From assembly GCA_016188575.1 (NCBI GenBank), contig JACPHN010000102.1, positions 1 to 34,303 of the forward strand: 34,303 nucleotides of DNA. Direction: 5' to 3'. The notes under the pieces are model-generated. The model was not told the origin of the DNA and searched no databases. It saw nothing but the letters and a program-made list of their open reading frames with translations. How positions within the stretch are numbered: the first letter of the stretch is position 1; every line of letters starts with the position of its first letter. A program made the position numbers and the translations under genes. Positions 23,563-31,995 of this stretch are shown one piece after another. Origin of the DNA: Candidatus Schekmanbacteria bacterium (GTDB taxonomy: Bacteria; CSSED10-310; JACPHN01).

Positions 23563-23883
23563 TCAGTGGACGGTGCGTTCGCCGGTGCTCTGATTGCGCA
23601 CGCGGAAGTAGCGCAGCCAGAAACCCAGGTCGCGGGCGTGGCGGGGCGCGGCCGAGGCGTCGGCCAATCTTTGCACAAGGACCTGCGCTCGCCACGGGAG
23701 ATGCCGGTACAGCCGCTCGAAATCTGCGTCATCACGAGCCTCCTGCACCAGCGCATAGAGCTCCGCGAGGGTCGCAAGCGGCGCCGCCGGCGCCCCTTGG
23801 GACGCGTCGCCGCCGCTCTCCCGCCAGGCGCTCAGCGCCGCTTCCCAGCTCACTGAGCTTGGATCTTCCTTTGCGGACCCCAT
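23563..23883 (-). CDS. Small helical protein preceding the sensor genes
   Basis: This encodes 106 residues without signal peptide or membrane helix. It is Ala/Arg-rich and mostly helical, with segments WEAALSAWRES, LAELYALVQEARDDADFERLYRHL and ARDLGFWLRYF. It ends 11 bases before the binding-protein start, so it is probably the first gene of a three-gene sensory transcript, though it also follows the O-antigen ligase by only 60 bases. I recognise no family. A role in sensing or in the kinase complex is suggested only by position. Confidence 0.6.
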   Translation of the reverse strand: MGSAKEDPSSVSWEAALSAWRESGGDASQGAPAAPLATLAELYALVQEARDDADFERLYRHLPWRAQVLVQRLADASAAPRHARDLGFWLRYFRVRNQSTGERTVH

Positions 23884-23943
23884 ATAGTCCCGGTGTGCTC
23901 CATTACGCGGGCCGTGTGTCACAGGGCCACCCAGCGCCGGGCA

Positions 23944-25395
23944 TTATAGCAAGCGGCGGTACCAGCGTAAAGCGTGTGCGCGGGGGCAGCTCGCCTCGGC
24001 CAGACCGATCAGCGTCGCCAATACCAGCGCATTGGGCGCGCTGTGAAACGGAAACCCGGTCAGCGAGCTCACCACGCAGGCCAGCACCGCCGCGGCGAGG
24101 AAGGCAACGACCAGGCGGTCGCGGTCGGTGGCATCCTCGTTGCGCATCGCCGCAAGGCAGCGCCGCATGAAGGCGAGCAACGCGGCGAAGCCGAGCAACA
24201 GCCCGACCCCCCCGAGCTCGGCAAAGAGCTGCGCCGGATCATTGTGGGCCTGATGCACCAGCGTGTAGCCGCGGGCCAGCGGCAGGTTCAGCTCAGGAAG
24301 ATAGTGGGCCTGCGCTTCGTAATACTGCACCGGAAACGACCCCAGGCCATGCCCGGCGACAGGCTTTTCCGCGATCATGTAGGCGACGAAGCGGAGGTAG
24401 AAAAGCTTGAGACCACCCGAGCCCTCCAAGGGGGAAGCGAGGGCGGTGAACCGCCAGCGCAACGCGGGGCTCAACAGCGCCACGCCAGCGATGGCCGCGG
24501 GAAAGGCCGCGACAATGACGAGCAGCCGCCGGCCGGCGCGGTGCCAGAGCTCCGGGGCGCGCCACCGGAGAACGGCCGCGAGGACCAGGAGCGCGAACCC
24601 CAGTGAGGCGATTGCTGACCTCGTCAGGCTCGCCGCCAGACCGAGGCCGATCGCCGCCAGCGCGGCGAGACCGGGCCAGGTCTGCCGCGGCCGGGTTCCC
24701 GCGACGACCGCGCCTGCCGCCACCACCCCGAGCACCCCCAGAAGCTCACCGAAGAGCATTGGCGTGCCGATTGTCCCGGCGGAGAGAAGGCGTCCCGCGT
24801 AATCGCCGCGCGCAGGTTCGAAAACGGGGTCGAAGCCGAGAAACTGCACCATGCCGTACACCCCCTCAATGGCGCCCAGAAGCAGCAGGGCCTGGAGGAG
24901 TCGCGCCCGCAGCGCGGCGTTTTCGGGCCCCGCAAGATTGTGGGCGATGGCCAGGGCATAAACGCCATAGGCGGCGAGATTCAGCGTTTGGGGAAGCGAC
25001 ACATAGAGGTTGACGCCCTGCAGCGGAACGGCGGCAAGGGACCAGAGTGCCAGCGCCGCCCAGGCGAGAAACCATGCGGGAAGCCGCGGCCCGCCGCCAC
25101 GGACAGGCGCTTCGTTTCGGGGAGTGGCGATACCGGCCCGAATCACCGCATCGACCGCGAACATGACCGTGAGCGCGGTGACGGCAAAGAGCTGCTTCGG
25201 AAGCCGAAACGGGTTGTCGGCAAAAGGGTAGACGAGCAGCACCGTTCCCCAACACGCGACGACGGCGGCGGCGAACCACAAGCGGGGCAGTCGGAGCGCG
25301 GTGCGAGCACCCTCGTCTTTGCCGTTTGCCGGCGGCTGCGCGGTGAGAGCAGCCGCCTCCCGCGGGCGGTGAGGTGCGCTCAGGGCGGTTCTCAC
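23944..25395 (-). CDS. O-antigen ligase family membrane protein
   Basis: This 483-residue inner-membrane protein has about twelve hydrophobic helices and a large periplasmic loop. That loop holds the Wzy_C-family signature VHQAHNDPAQLFAELGGVGLLL, where His and Asn/Asp residues of the H-N-x-E region matter for ligation. Members attach polysaccharide to lipid A-core (WaaL) or polymerise O-antigen (Wzy), and some glycosylate proteins. The start is GTG at 25395, overlapping the preceding stop by four bases (GTGA). Neighbours are LptE and a phosphomannomutase, so a role in LPS or surface polysaccharide is likely. I cannot separate ligase from polymerase. Confidence 0.82.
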   Translation of the reverse strand: MRTALSAPHRPREAAALTAQPPANGKDEGARTALRLPRLWFAAAVVACWGTVLLVYPFADNPFRLPKQLFAVTALTVMFAVDAVIRAGIATPRNEAPVRGGGPRLPAWFLAWAALALWSLAAVPLQGVNLYVSLPQTLNLAAYGVYALAIAHNLAGPENAALRARLLQALLLLGAIEGVYGMVQFLGFDPVFEPARGDYAGRLLSAGTIGTPMLFGELLGVLGVVAAGAVVAGTRPRQTWPGLAALAAIGLGLAASLTRSAIASLGFALLVLAAVLRWRAPELWHRAGRRLLVIVAAFPAAIAGVALLSPALRWRFTALASPLEGSGGLKLFYLRFVAYMIAEKPVAGHGLGSFPVQYYEAQAHYLPELNLPLARGYTLVHQAHNDPAQLFAELGGVGLLLGFAALLAFMRRCLAAMRNEDATDRDRLVVAFLAAAVLACVVSSLTGFPFHSAPNALVLATLIGLAEASCPRAHALRWYRRLL

Positions 25396-25760
25396 AGGTA
25401 GCCGAGCAGGCGCAGGCGGCGCCGCAAGAGTGCTTCGTCCTCTGGGTCACCCGGGCCTTGTGGGAGTACCGGCGCGGCGTCGAGTGCGACCAGATCAAGG
25501 TGCTCGATAACCACCCACATGCACTGATCGAGCGGCCAGGCGCCGCTTACCGTCACTTCGGTACTGCCGGCCGGCGGCGCGCCCGAGATGTCCCCCGGAA
25601 CGAAGCGCACGGTCAGGTCCGTCACTTCGGCGGCGCCCCCGCTGCTCTCGACCGCGACACCGCGCGTGGCCAGGTGCTCGGCGAGCAGTCGCAGGAGCTC
25701 CTCGCGGCGCTCCGACGTGTCGCCGGCAACATGGATTCGGAGGCGATCGCGCGCTGACAT
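25392..25760 (-). CDS. Small conserved-looking protein of unknown function
   Basis: This encodes 122 residues from the ATG at 25760 (MSARDRLRIHVAGD). It appears soluble, with helix ERREELLRLLAEHLATRGV between two strands, VTDLTVRFVPG further on and a C-terminal Arg/Leu-rich helix (EALLRRRLRLLGYL). No motif is recognisable. It is coupled to the O-antigen ligase by a four-base overlap and lies 43 bases after the acyl-CoA dehydrogenase gene. Confidence 0.6.
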   Translation of the reverse strand: MSARDRLRIHVAGDTSERREELLRLLAEHLATRGVAVESSGGAAEVTDLTVRFVPGDISGAPPAGSTEVTVSGAWPLDQCMWVVIEHLDLVALDAAPVLPQGPGDPEDEALLRRRLRLLGYL

Positions 25761-25803
25761 CCGCCCACTCCTACGCCGCGAATCAGAGCTCGATGCCGCA
25801 CGC

Positions 25804-27000
25804 TCAGTACGACTTCGGAAGCTCGAGGACGTGCTCGCCAATGTAGTTCAGAATCATTTCGTTGGTGATCGGAGCGGTCTTGAGCAGGCGCACGGCATCC
25901 CAGTAATAGATGATGCCGTAGTCCTCGCTGAAACCATAACCGCCAAATGTCTGGATGGCGCGATCGACAGCATCCAGGGCCAGTGACGAACAGAAGTGCT
26001 TGGCCATGTTGGAGTAGGTCCCCACCACTCCCGGGTGCTTGCCGGCGTCGAAGGCCCAGGCGGCCTGGTACGCAAGCAGCCGACCCGCCTCCAGACGAAT
26101 CCTGATCTCCGCCAGCGGATGCTGAATCGCCTGATGCTTGCCGATGGGTTGCCCGCTGAATACCTTGCGCTCCCTGGCGTAGCTGCAGGCGCGGTCGAGC
26201 ATTTGCTCGGCGATCCCGCACGCCATCGCCGCCGCCAGGATTCGTTCGGGATTGAGGGAGTTGAAGAGCGCCATCGCGCCAGCGTGCTCCTGTCCCACCA
26301 GGTTTGTCGCCGGGACGCGCGCGCTCTCCATGTAGATCGCGAGCTGCTTGAACCCTTCGATTCCCCGCGTGGGGAGCGGTTGCAGCTCGATTCCAGGCGT
26401 TTTGGGATCCACGAGGAACAAGGTCAGACCAAACGCCTTGGGCATTCCCTTGGCGGCAAGCTCGTCGCGCGTCATGGTTCGGGTGACGAGCAGCATGTAG
26501 TCCGCGACGTCGGCCCCGGTGATAAAGGTTTTCTGTCCGGTAATGAGGTAGTCATCGCCGTCGCGCCGGGCCAGCGTCTCGATGCGGAAGGTGTTGGTGC
26601 CCGCGTTGGGCTCGGTAAGCGCGAAGCAGAGCTTGATCTTGCCGTCGGCGATGCCCGGGAGAAAACGCTGCTTGAGCTCCGCCGTGCCGTTTCTCACGAT
26701 GCACGCCGTGTCCATGGCCGTCACCACCGTCAGCGCGTTGCCAAAACCGCATCGCGCCAGCTCTTCGATGGCGAACGCCAGCGCCAGCAGCCCGGTATCC
26801 GTACCGCCGTACTGCTCGGGAATCAGGCAGCCCAGAAAGCCCGATTCCGCCATGGCATTCCAGAGCTCCTGCGGAAACTTTTGCTCCTTGAGAATGAGGC
26901 GCTCGTATTCTTCCCGCCTGGCCAGGAAGGGCGCCAGCATTTCCTTGGCTGTTTGCTTGATCAGTCGCTGTTCGTCGCTGAGCTCGAAATCGAGTCCCAT
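25804..27000 (-). CDS. Acyl-CoA dehydrogenase family flavoprotein
   Basis: This 398-residue protein is an FAD-dependent acyl-CoA dehydrogenase, normally oxidising acyl-CoA to the 2-enoyl-CoA and passing electrons to ETF. Family motifs are present: FALTEPNAGTNTF (flavin and substrate site), YLITGQKTFITGADVADYMLLV, and SFGGYGFSEDYGI-like QTFGGYGFSEDYG. At the usual catalytic base position it reads APITNEMI instead of YEGTxEI, so the common Glu is absent. A Glu in NPERILAAAMACG aligns with the alternative base position of isovaleryl-CoA dehydrogenase, so activity may be retained. GGAGGG precedes the ATG at 27000. The gene is 11 bases after lptE in an envelope cluster, an unusual setting. Substrate chain length is unknown. 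Confidence 0.9.
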   Translation of the reverse strand: MGLDFELSDEQRLIKQTAKEMLAPFLARREEYERLILKEQKFPQELWNAMAESGFLGCLIPEQYGGTDTGLLALAFAIEELARCGFGNALTVVTAMDTACIVRNGTAELKQRFLPGIADGKIKLCFALTEPNAGTNTFRIETLARRDGDDYLITGQKTFITGADVADYMLLVTRTMTRDELAAKGMPKAFGLTLFLVDPKTPGIELQPLPTRGIEGFKQLAIYMESARVPATNLVGQEHAGAMALFNSLNPERILAAAMACGIAEQMLDRACSYARERKVFSGQPIGKHQAIQHPLAEIRIRLEAGRLLAYQAAWAFDAGKHPGVVGTYSNMAKHFCSSLALDAVDRAIQTFGGYGFSEDYGIIYYWDAVRLLKTAPITNEMILNYIGEHVLELPKSY

Positions 27001-27011
27001 CTCACCCTCCG

Positions 27012-27560
27012 TCAAAAGCCTTCGAGAATTTGCGTTATGATGGTCTCCGCCAGGTCGCGCACGATTTCCTCGCGCGCCTCCAGCTCCGTCTTTTCGCGCG
27101 AGCCGAGGTCCGCGGGAAGCTCATAGTCCTTGCTGTAGGCATAGTCGCGGTTTTCCCACAGGACTTCCTTGCGCACGAGGTCGCGGAACACGAACTTCGC
27201 ACGGATCGTAATGCGGTACGTCTTGACCGTTCCAGCCTGGTCGACGTTTACGGGTTGAAACTGGTAGAGGACGATCTGGCCGTCGAGGACCGCGTCTGCC
27301 TGCTCTACCGGAACCACGGTGAGCTCCTTGTGGTTGGAGAGCTGATCGGAGAGCTCAAACGTCAGATTGCTGGCGAGCTGATAGTAAAAGGCGGTGCTCT
27401 GAATGAGCGGAACCGCGACTTTTTGCACGTGGGGGGGCAGGTACACGCCCTTGCCGACCAGGACGTAGCCGCACGACAAGGAGGCGCAGGAGACCAGGAA
27501 GGCGGCGAGCGAGATGAGCGGGAAACGGCGGCAGGCGCGGCGGCGGCGGCACGAGCTCAT
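27012..27560 (-). CDS. lptE: LPS-assembly lipoprotein LptE-like
   Basis: This 182-residue lipoprotein has a basic start, a hydrophobic stretch (FPLISLAAFLVSCASLSCGYVLVG) and a lipobox Cys. The mature part carries the LptE pattern: VQKVAVPLIQSTAFYYQLASNL, then TVVPVEQADAVLDGQIVLYQF and an end like EIVRDLAETIITQILEGF. LptE forms the plug of LptD and brings LPS to the outer leaflet. The ATG at 27560 overlaps the stop of the upstream gene by four bases (ATGA). No lptD is in the window. Confidence 0.85.
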   Translation of the reverse strand: MSSCRRRRACRRFPLISLAAFLVSCASLSCGYVLVGKGVYLPPHVQKVAVPLIQSTAFYYQLASNLTFELSDQLSNHKELTVVPVEQADAVLDGQIVLYQFQPVNVDQAGTVKTYRITIRAKFVFRDLVRKEVLWENRDYAYSKDYELPADLGSREKTELEAREEIVRDLAETIITQILEGF

Positions 27561-29356
27561 GGCGCGAGGATCTCCTTTTGCTCCAAGTCGAGCACGTAAA
27601 TCAGCGATTCCCTGGGGCGGGCGCCGGCGGTGGCGAGGACCAGGAGGGGAGAACGTCCGGCCTGCCAGGTGGCCGGTGGCAGTGTTTTCATGGAGATGAT
27701 ATCGGCGGCGAAGGACGTTTGCCCGTCCACGGCCAATGGTCTCCACGCGGGAGCCGCCGAGCTCGCTGCGGTCGCCACCTGTCCGCGCGCCGGTGAGCCG
27801 ATCACCTGCGAGCTCTGAATTGGGCTGAATGCGAGAGCTTCGGCGTCATCTGGTCGCACGCGGGTGGTGCTCAGAATGCCGCTCCATCGGCCGCCGCTCC
27901 AGAGTAGCGCCGGCGGTCCATTAGGAAGGTCTCCCGCGCCCGCCAGGGGGATACCGGAGCAGGCGCCGGGGACCAGTGGCGGGGCGAGCCGACCGCGCGC
28001 GTCGAGCGGCCGGTAGCAGCCGCCCTCGGCCGCCAGCAGTCCGCGAAATGGCCGATCAACGGCAAATTTACCATGGTGACCGGCAGGGGAGCCCGACAGC
28101 GACACGCGCTCGATTGGCCCGGAGAGCTCGTTTCTGGTGGCATCGACCGGGGCGACGAGCACGCCGGTGTCTCCGCCTCCGAGCGCCTGGTCAATCACGA
28201 GCGGCATGCCACCGAGCGCGGCGATGACCGCGAACGCCGTGCCGGACCAGCGCAGCCACCGTCCTTTTGGCCACAGGTGGCCGCCGATCAAGACGTCCGC
28301 TTCGGCCGCGCTTCGCGCCCAGAGGACGACGCTCCCCAGGGCGTTGCGCGGCGGTGGGAAGACCGCATCGGCAGCGGGCGCGAGCGGCGTGGACCCGGCG
28401 CGCGTAAACGCGTTGCCGGCCCGGCAATAGAGCGAGAGCTCCCGAGTTGTCAGCACCGCGAGGAGGTTGCCGTCCGCGGCGACCGCCGCGTCGACGAGCT
28501 CGCCCTGCACCTGCACAGGATCGGTGACACTGGCGAGCGCTACCGGCCAGGTGCCGACACCGGTGCCCGCGGCATTGCGGATCGCAAGGAGGTTGGCCAG
28601 GATGGCGCTCGGGCGGACGCTGGCGGTCACGGCGGCGATCAGCACGCCTCCCGGAAGGCGCTCCGCCGACAGGAGCACATCGAGGCGCCCCTGTTGCCAC
28701 AGAGTCGAGACGCGCAGCCTCAGTCGCGCGCCCCGCCACCATCCCGCGTCGGGCGTGTCGCGACCGACAAAGTGAAATGCCGCGCGCGAATCCAGCTCGT
28801 AGGCGAGCAAATCGGCGAGCACGGCGCGTATTGCCGGCGGCGGTGCCAGCAAGGCCGGCGGACTGTCGAAAGAAAGTACTGTCGGCAGCTCCTCCGGAAT
28901 CCCGGTCACGCGGTCACCGATGGCGGCCCCGGCGATCGCCCGCAGCGCTGTGCTGCTCGCCGCCAAGCCTGTCCCCGTCGCCGGCGGCAGCTCGATTACG
29001 GTGGTTGGGTGCGGCGGACTGCCCGGTCCGACCCCGTGGACGAGCGCACGCGCTCCAGGCTGCGGAACGTCACCCGCGAGCACCTCGGCAATCAGCATCG
29101 GGCTGGTCGTCGCGATCCGGCCGCGCCAGGCCAGGCGGGCCGTGACCGCGTCCTCGATGTGGCCGGCGAGCTCCCGGCTCACGTCCACCAGCGTCGTGTC
29201 GACCAGCACCTCTGCCCCGGCCGGCGCGGGATCCGTCACCCGCAGCACCACCAACAACACCATCAGCAGGGAAACAAGAAGTATGACCCACCCCAGAGGA
29301 AGGCTACGCGCGGATACCCGCTCCGTACGCTTCGATCTTCGCTCGCACTTCCGCAA
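27557..29356 (-). CDS. Large membrane-anchored extracytoplasmic protein of unknown function
   Basis: This encodes 599 residues. The start is TTG, with GGAGG six bases upstream; it overlaps the mutase gene by 53 bases, and no better start precedes the membrane helix. A basic N-terminus and one helix (about 20-40) suggest a signal anchor with the bulk outside the cytoplasm. The rest is Ala/Gly/Val-rich with regular short strands (VALASVTDPVQVQG, AVAADGNLLAVLTTRELSLYCRAG), which looks like beta-propeller or beta-sandwich repeats. No catalytic motif is seen. It is flanked by phosphomannomutase and lptE, so a role in surface polysaccharide or envelope assembly is possible. Confidence 0.7.
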   Translation of the reverse strand: MRKCERRSKRTERVSARSLPLGWVILLVSLLMVLLVVLRVTDPAPAGAEVLVDTTLVDVSRELAGHIEDAVTARLAWRGRIATTSPMLIAEVLAGDVPQPGARALVHGVGPGSPPHPTTVIELPPATGTGLAASSTALRAIAGAAIGDRVTGIPEELPTVLSFDSPPALLAPPPAIRAVLADLLAYELDSRAAFHFVGRDTPDAGWWRGARLRLRVSTLWQQGRLDVLLSAERLPGGVLIAAVTASVRPSAILANLLAIRNAAGTGVGTWPVALASVTDPVQVQGELVDAAVAADGNLLAVLTTRELSLYCRAGNAFTRAGSTPLAPAADAVFPPPRNALGSVVLWARSAAEADVLIGGHLWPKGRWLRWSGTAFAVIAALGGMPLVIDQALGGGDTGVLVAPVDATRNELSGPIERVSLSGSPAGHHGKFAVDRPFRGLLAAEGGCYRPLDARGRLAPPLVPGACSGIPLAGAGDLPNGPPALLWSGGRWSGILSTTRVRPDDAEALAFSPIQSSQVIGSPARGQVATAASSAAPAWRPLAVDGQTSFAADIISMKTLPPATWQAGRSPLLVLATAGARPRESLIYVLDLEQKEILAP

Positions 29357-30668
29357 ACTTGTCCTCCATCTCAGCCGCAGTGCGCGCCTCGAGGTTCAGG
29401 CGAATCATCGGCTCGGTGTTGCTCTCGCGCAGATTGAACCACCAGGTCGGATATTCGATGGTGACGCCGTCGAGCCACGTTACCGCGGCATCCTCGTAGT
29501 CCTCGGCCAGCCGGCACAGCAGCGCCCGCTTGTCCTCGACCTGGAAATTGATCTCACCCGTCGCCTTGTAGCGGTCCAGCGGCCGGAGCAGATCGCTGAG
29601 GTGGGCGTCCTCGCGCCAAAGCGCGTTGACAAGCTCAACGGTGGCGATCTCGGCGCTGTCCGCAAACCAGTTATCGCGGAAGTAAAAGTGGCCGCTCAGC
29701 TCGCCCGCGAATGCCGCACCGTGCTCGCGCATGCCACGCTTGATGAACGCATGGCCGACGCGTGAACGCACGGGGGTGCCGCCCAGCCGGGTGATTTCCT
29801 CCGCTACCACCCGGCTGGAGCGCAGATCGTACAGAATCGGGCTCCGCTCCGACGCCAGCACCTGTCGCGCAATCAGGCAGGTAATGCGATCCGACGGCGC
29901 CACCTTGCCCTCGTCCGAGACAAAAAAGACGCGATCCGCATCGCCGTCGAAGGCCAGTCCGAGGTCCGCCCCCTCGGCGATGACGCGCGCCTCGAGTGGG
30001 CGGACGTTTTCCGGCTCGAGAGGATTGGCGGGATGGTTGGGAAAGGTCCCGTCGAGGTCCATGAACATCGGAATCCAGTCCACCGGCAGGTGGTTCAGGA
30101 TGGGGGGGATCGTCAGTCCCGCCATGCCATTGCCGGCGTCGGCCACGATCTTGAGGCGTCGCCGCGACGGCGCCAGGCCGCGATCGGCAAAGCTCAGGAC
30201 GTGCTCGACGAAAGGTTCGAGCAGCGACAGGGAGGTGAGCGCGCCTACCGCGGCGGCAGGGGGAAGCGGTTGCTCGGCGGCACGCACCAGGGCTTCGATT
30301 GCCGCCAGACCAGCGTCACAAGACAGGGGAATAGCCTGCTCGCGGGTCAGCTTGAAGCCATTGTATTCCTTTGGATTGTGAGAGGCCGTCACCATGACGC
30401 CACCGTCTGCCTTCAGGTGCGCCACCGCGAAGTACAGCATCGGCGTGGAGCTCAGACCAATGGACTGCACGTCGCACCCTGCGCGGCAAATGCCGCGAAT
30501 GAGCGCCGCGGACAGCGGCAGTGAGGACGCGCGCATGTCATGGCCGACCACGAGTCGGCGCGCCGACAGATAGCGGACAACGGCGCCGCCGATGCGCTCC
30601 GCGACCGCCGTATCGAGCTGCTCCGGGACGATGCCGCGGACGTCGTATGCTTTGAAGATCCCGGACAT
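29304..30668 (-). CDS. Phosphomannomutase/phosphoglucomutase
   Basis: This 454-residue cytosolic enzyme interconverts sugar 6- and 1-phosphates (AlgC/ManB type), feeding GDP-mannose or UDP-glucose synthesis for LPS and polysaccharide. The catalytic serine is Ser96 in VTASHNPKEYNGFK. The metal-binding loop is DGDADR (241-246). The sugar-recognition motif is GELSGH and the phosphate-binding loop RESNTEP lies near the C-terminus, so all four active-site loops are intact. The length matches the family. The ATG at 30668 gives the typical start SGIFKAYDVRGIVP. It heads the envelope cluster on this strand and is divergent from the membrane protein at 30944. Confidence 0.93.
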   Translation of the reverse strand: MSGIFKAYDVRGIVPEQLDTAVAERIGGAVVRYLSARRLVVGHDMRASSLPLSAALIRGICRAGCDVQSIGLSSTPMLYFAVAHLKADGGVMVTASHNPKEYNGFKLTREQAIPLSCDAGLAAIEALVRAAEQPLPPAAAVGALTSLSLLEPFVEHVLSFADRGLAPSRRRLKIVADAGNGMAGLTIPPILNHLPVDWIPMFMDLDGTFPNHPANPLEPENVRPLEARVIAEGADLGLAFDGDADRVFFVSDEGKVAPSDRITCLIARQVLASERSPILYDLRSSRVVAEEITRLGGTPVRSRVGHAFIKRGMREHGAAFAGELSGHFYFRDNWFADSAEIATVELVNALWREDAHLSDLLRPLDRYKATGEINFQVEDKRALLCRLAEDYEDAAVTWLDGVTIEYPTWWFNLRESNTEPMIRLNLEARTAAEMEDKFAEVRAKIEAYGAGIRA

Positions 30669-30943
30669 GGCTGCTATCCCATGTGAGTAAGGCCGCACCT
30701 TGCTTTGGGGCGGTAGCACGCTCGGCCTCCCGGCGTGCGAGGCGAGCGTGCAAGTGCGGGAGGAGCAGTCATCTTAGTGTCTGCAGAAAAGCGGTGTCAA
30801 CGGCAAAGCGGGCCGGCGGCGCAGGCATTCGGCAGGGATTTGGCAAAATCATGCAAGCGCGGCGCCTTGGTTTGCCTTGCAGAGCGGTGTCACGGTTGGC
30901 CCGACAGTTGCATGCAGATTTGAAAACGCACAGGAGGTTCACC

Positions 30944-31642
30944 ATGCGACTCATCGCCAAGGCAGCACCGAGAAGTATCGAAAGCGAGCTCATTCCCTTC
31001 GTCCACGCCCTGGCCGAGCGGCATCGCGAGGAGACCCCGGAACAACTGGTCCGGCTTCTGGTGGTGCTTGGATTCTTCGCCGCCACTCCCGTTGCCGTCT
31101 GGTATGCGATGGCAGCCGAGCTTTCTCTGCGGGCGCATTTCGGCCTCTCCGCGATGGCTCTGGTGCTGTTGGGGTCTCTGGGCTTGCTGCTCGAGCCGGA
31201 TCCACGCGCGACAGCAACGCCCGAGATCGGGTCCGTGGAGAGCAAGTTGCCTTATTGGTGCTGGCAGTTCACGTTCTCCGACCCCTTCGCGCTGCTGCTC
31301 TTTCCCGCTTCCCTCTTTCGGGCGCTCCGCCACCTGTTCGGGTCTGTGCCGGGGCTGACCGGCAACGAGCGGCGCGCCGCTGCGCAACTGCTCGCCCTGT
31401 TGGCGCATGGGCAGAGCTACCAGGAGCTCCGGGCCCGTGGCTGCTTTGGAACGAAGCGTGAGCTGTTCGCGAGCGCCGCCATGAAGCTCGTGAGATTCGG
31501 GCTGCTGGAAGAAAAGTCGCGCCAGGCGCGCCGCGGAACCTATCTGAGCGACGCGGGCAGGGCCATGGTGCGGCGTGCCGCGCCGGAACCCGAGGAAGCC
31601 CGGTTCGGGCGTGCCGAGATCCTGGTGAATAGTCTCCCTTGA
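30944..31642 (+). CDS. Membrane protein with a winged-helix-like C-terminal domain
   Basis: This encodes 232 residues. AGGAGG lies seven bases before the ATG, so the longer in-frame extension upstream is rejected. A soluble N-terminus of about 35 residues is followed by two to three hydrophobic helices (about 38-85 and near 105-125). The last 90 residues (ERRAAAQLLALLAHGQSYQELRA through GTYLSDAGRAMVRR) resemble a winged-helix fold like those of MarR/PadR-type regulators, ending in a flexible tail. A membrane protein with a cytoplasmic DNA-binding-like domain could be a one-component regulator, but the domain call rests on pattern only. The 275-base gap upstream to the mutase gene must hold both promoters; I could not define them. 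Confidence 0.6.
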   Translation: MRLIAKAAPRSIESELIPFVHALAERHREETPEQLVRLLVVLGFFAATPVAVWYAMAAELSLRAHFGLSAMALVLLGSLGLLLEPDPRATATPEIGSVESKLPYWCWQFTFSDPFALLLFPASLFRALRHLFGSVPGLTGNERRAAAQLLALLAHGQSYQELRARGCFGTKRELFASAAMKLVRFGLLEEKSRQARRGTYLSDAGRAMVRRAAPEPEEARFGRAEILVNSLP

Positions 31643-31995
31643 TTGCGGATCCCAGGGCGCGGCGCTCGGGCACACCTGCGTGCGGGCAATGAAAACGGCG
31701 TATCTGTAGCGAATGGTTGCGATCTGCCGTGCTCGATGTCGGTGCTGGCACCGGGGGGGGCCCCGGTCGGGACGCCGGTGGCGGCGTCTGGCGTCGCCGT
31801 AGCGGATAGCGTCATCCCTTCGGCAGCCGGTCCGAAACCCCGCCCTAAAGGCCGGCATCCATATTGGTGAAGACCCCCCACCTCACCTCTCCCCGCAAGC
31901 GGGGGGAGGGCCGGCCACGGCCCCAGTGCCTCAGCAGCGGAGGAGGAACGGAGAGGGTAGTGTCGCGCCGGCGGCGAATGGGCGGTGGATTCAAG
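31643..31995. other. Intergenic region with a GC-rich hairpin and a REP-like repeat
   Basis: No credible gene is seen in this 353-base convergent gap. ACCGGGG and CCCCGGT (31750-31767) form a perfect inverted repeat around four G; eight consecutive G make this spot prone to sequencing error. A REP-like repeat lies at 31869-31910. Either could end transcription from the flanking genes. Confidence 0.55.
31869..31910. repeat. Dispersed palindromic (REP-like) repeat, copy 4
   Basis: It begins GAAGACCCCCCACCTCACCT as in copy 2 and continues into a near-perfect hairpin, CTCCCCGC-aa-GCGGGGGGAG. Downstream, GGTGGATTC at 31985-31993 recurs after copy 2 at about 7403, so the two copies share a longer but diverged block. 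Confidence 0.75.

Noticed and set aside
22541-23695. ABC transporter binding protein for phosphonate
   Set aside because: No permease or ATPase gene lies nearby, it is membrane-anchored, and it is coupled to a histidine kinase, so a sensor role fits better.
31540-31881. Minus-strand gene of about 113 codons
   Set aside because: It overlaps the end of the gene at 30944-31642, has no ribosome site, and is Ala/Pro/Arg low complexity.
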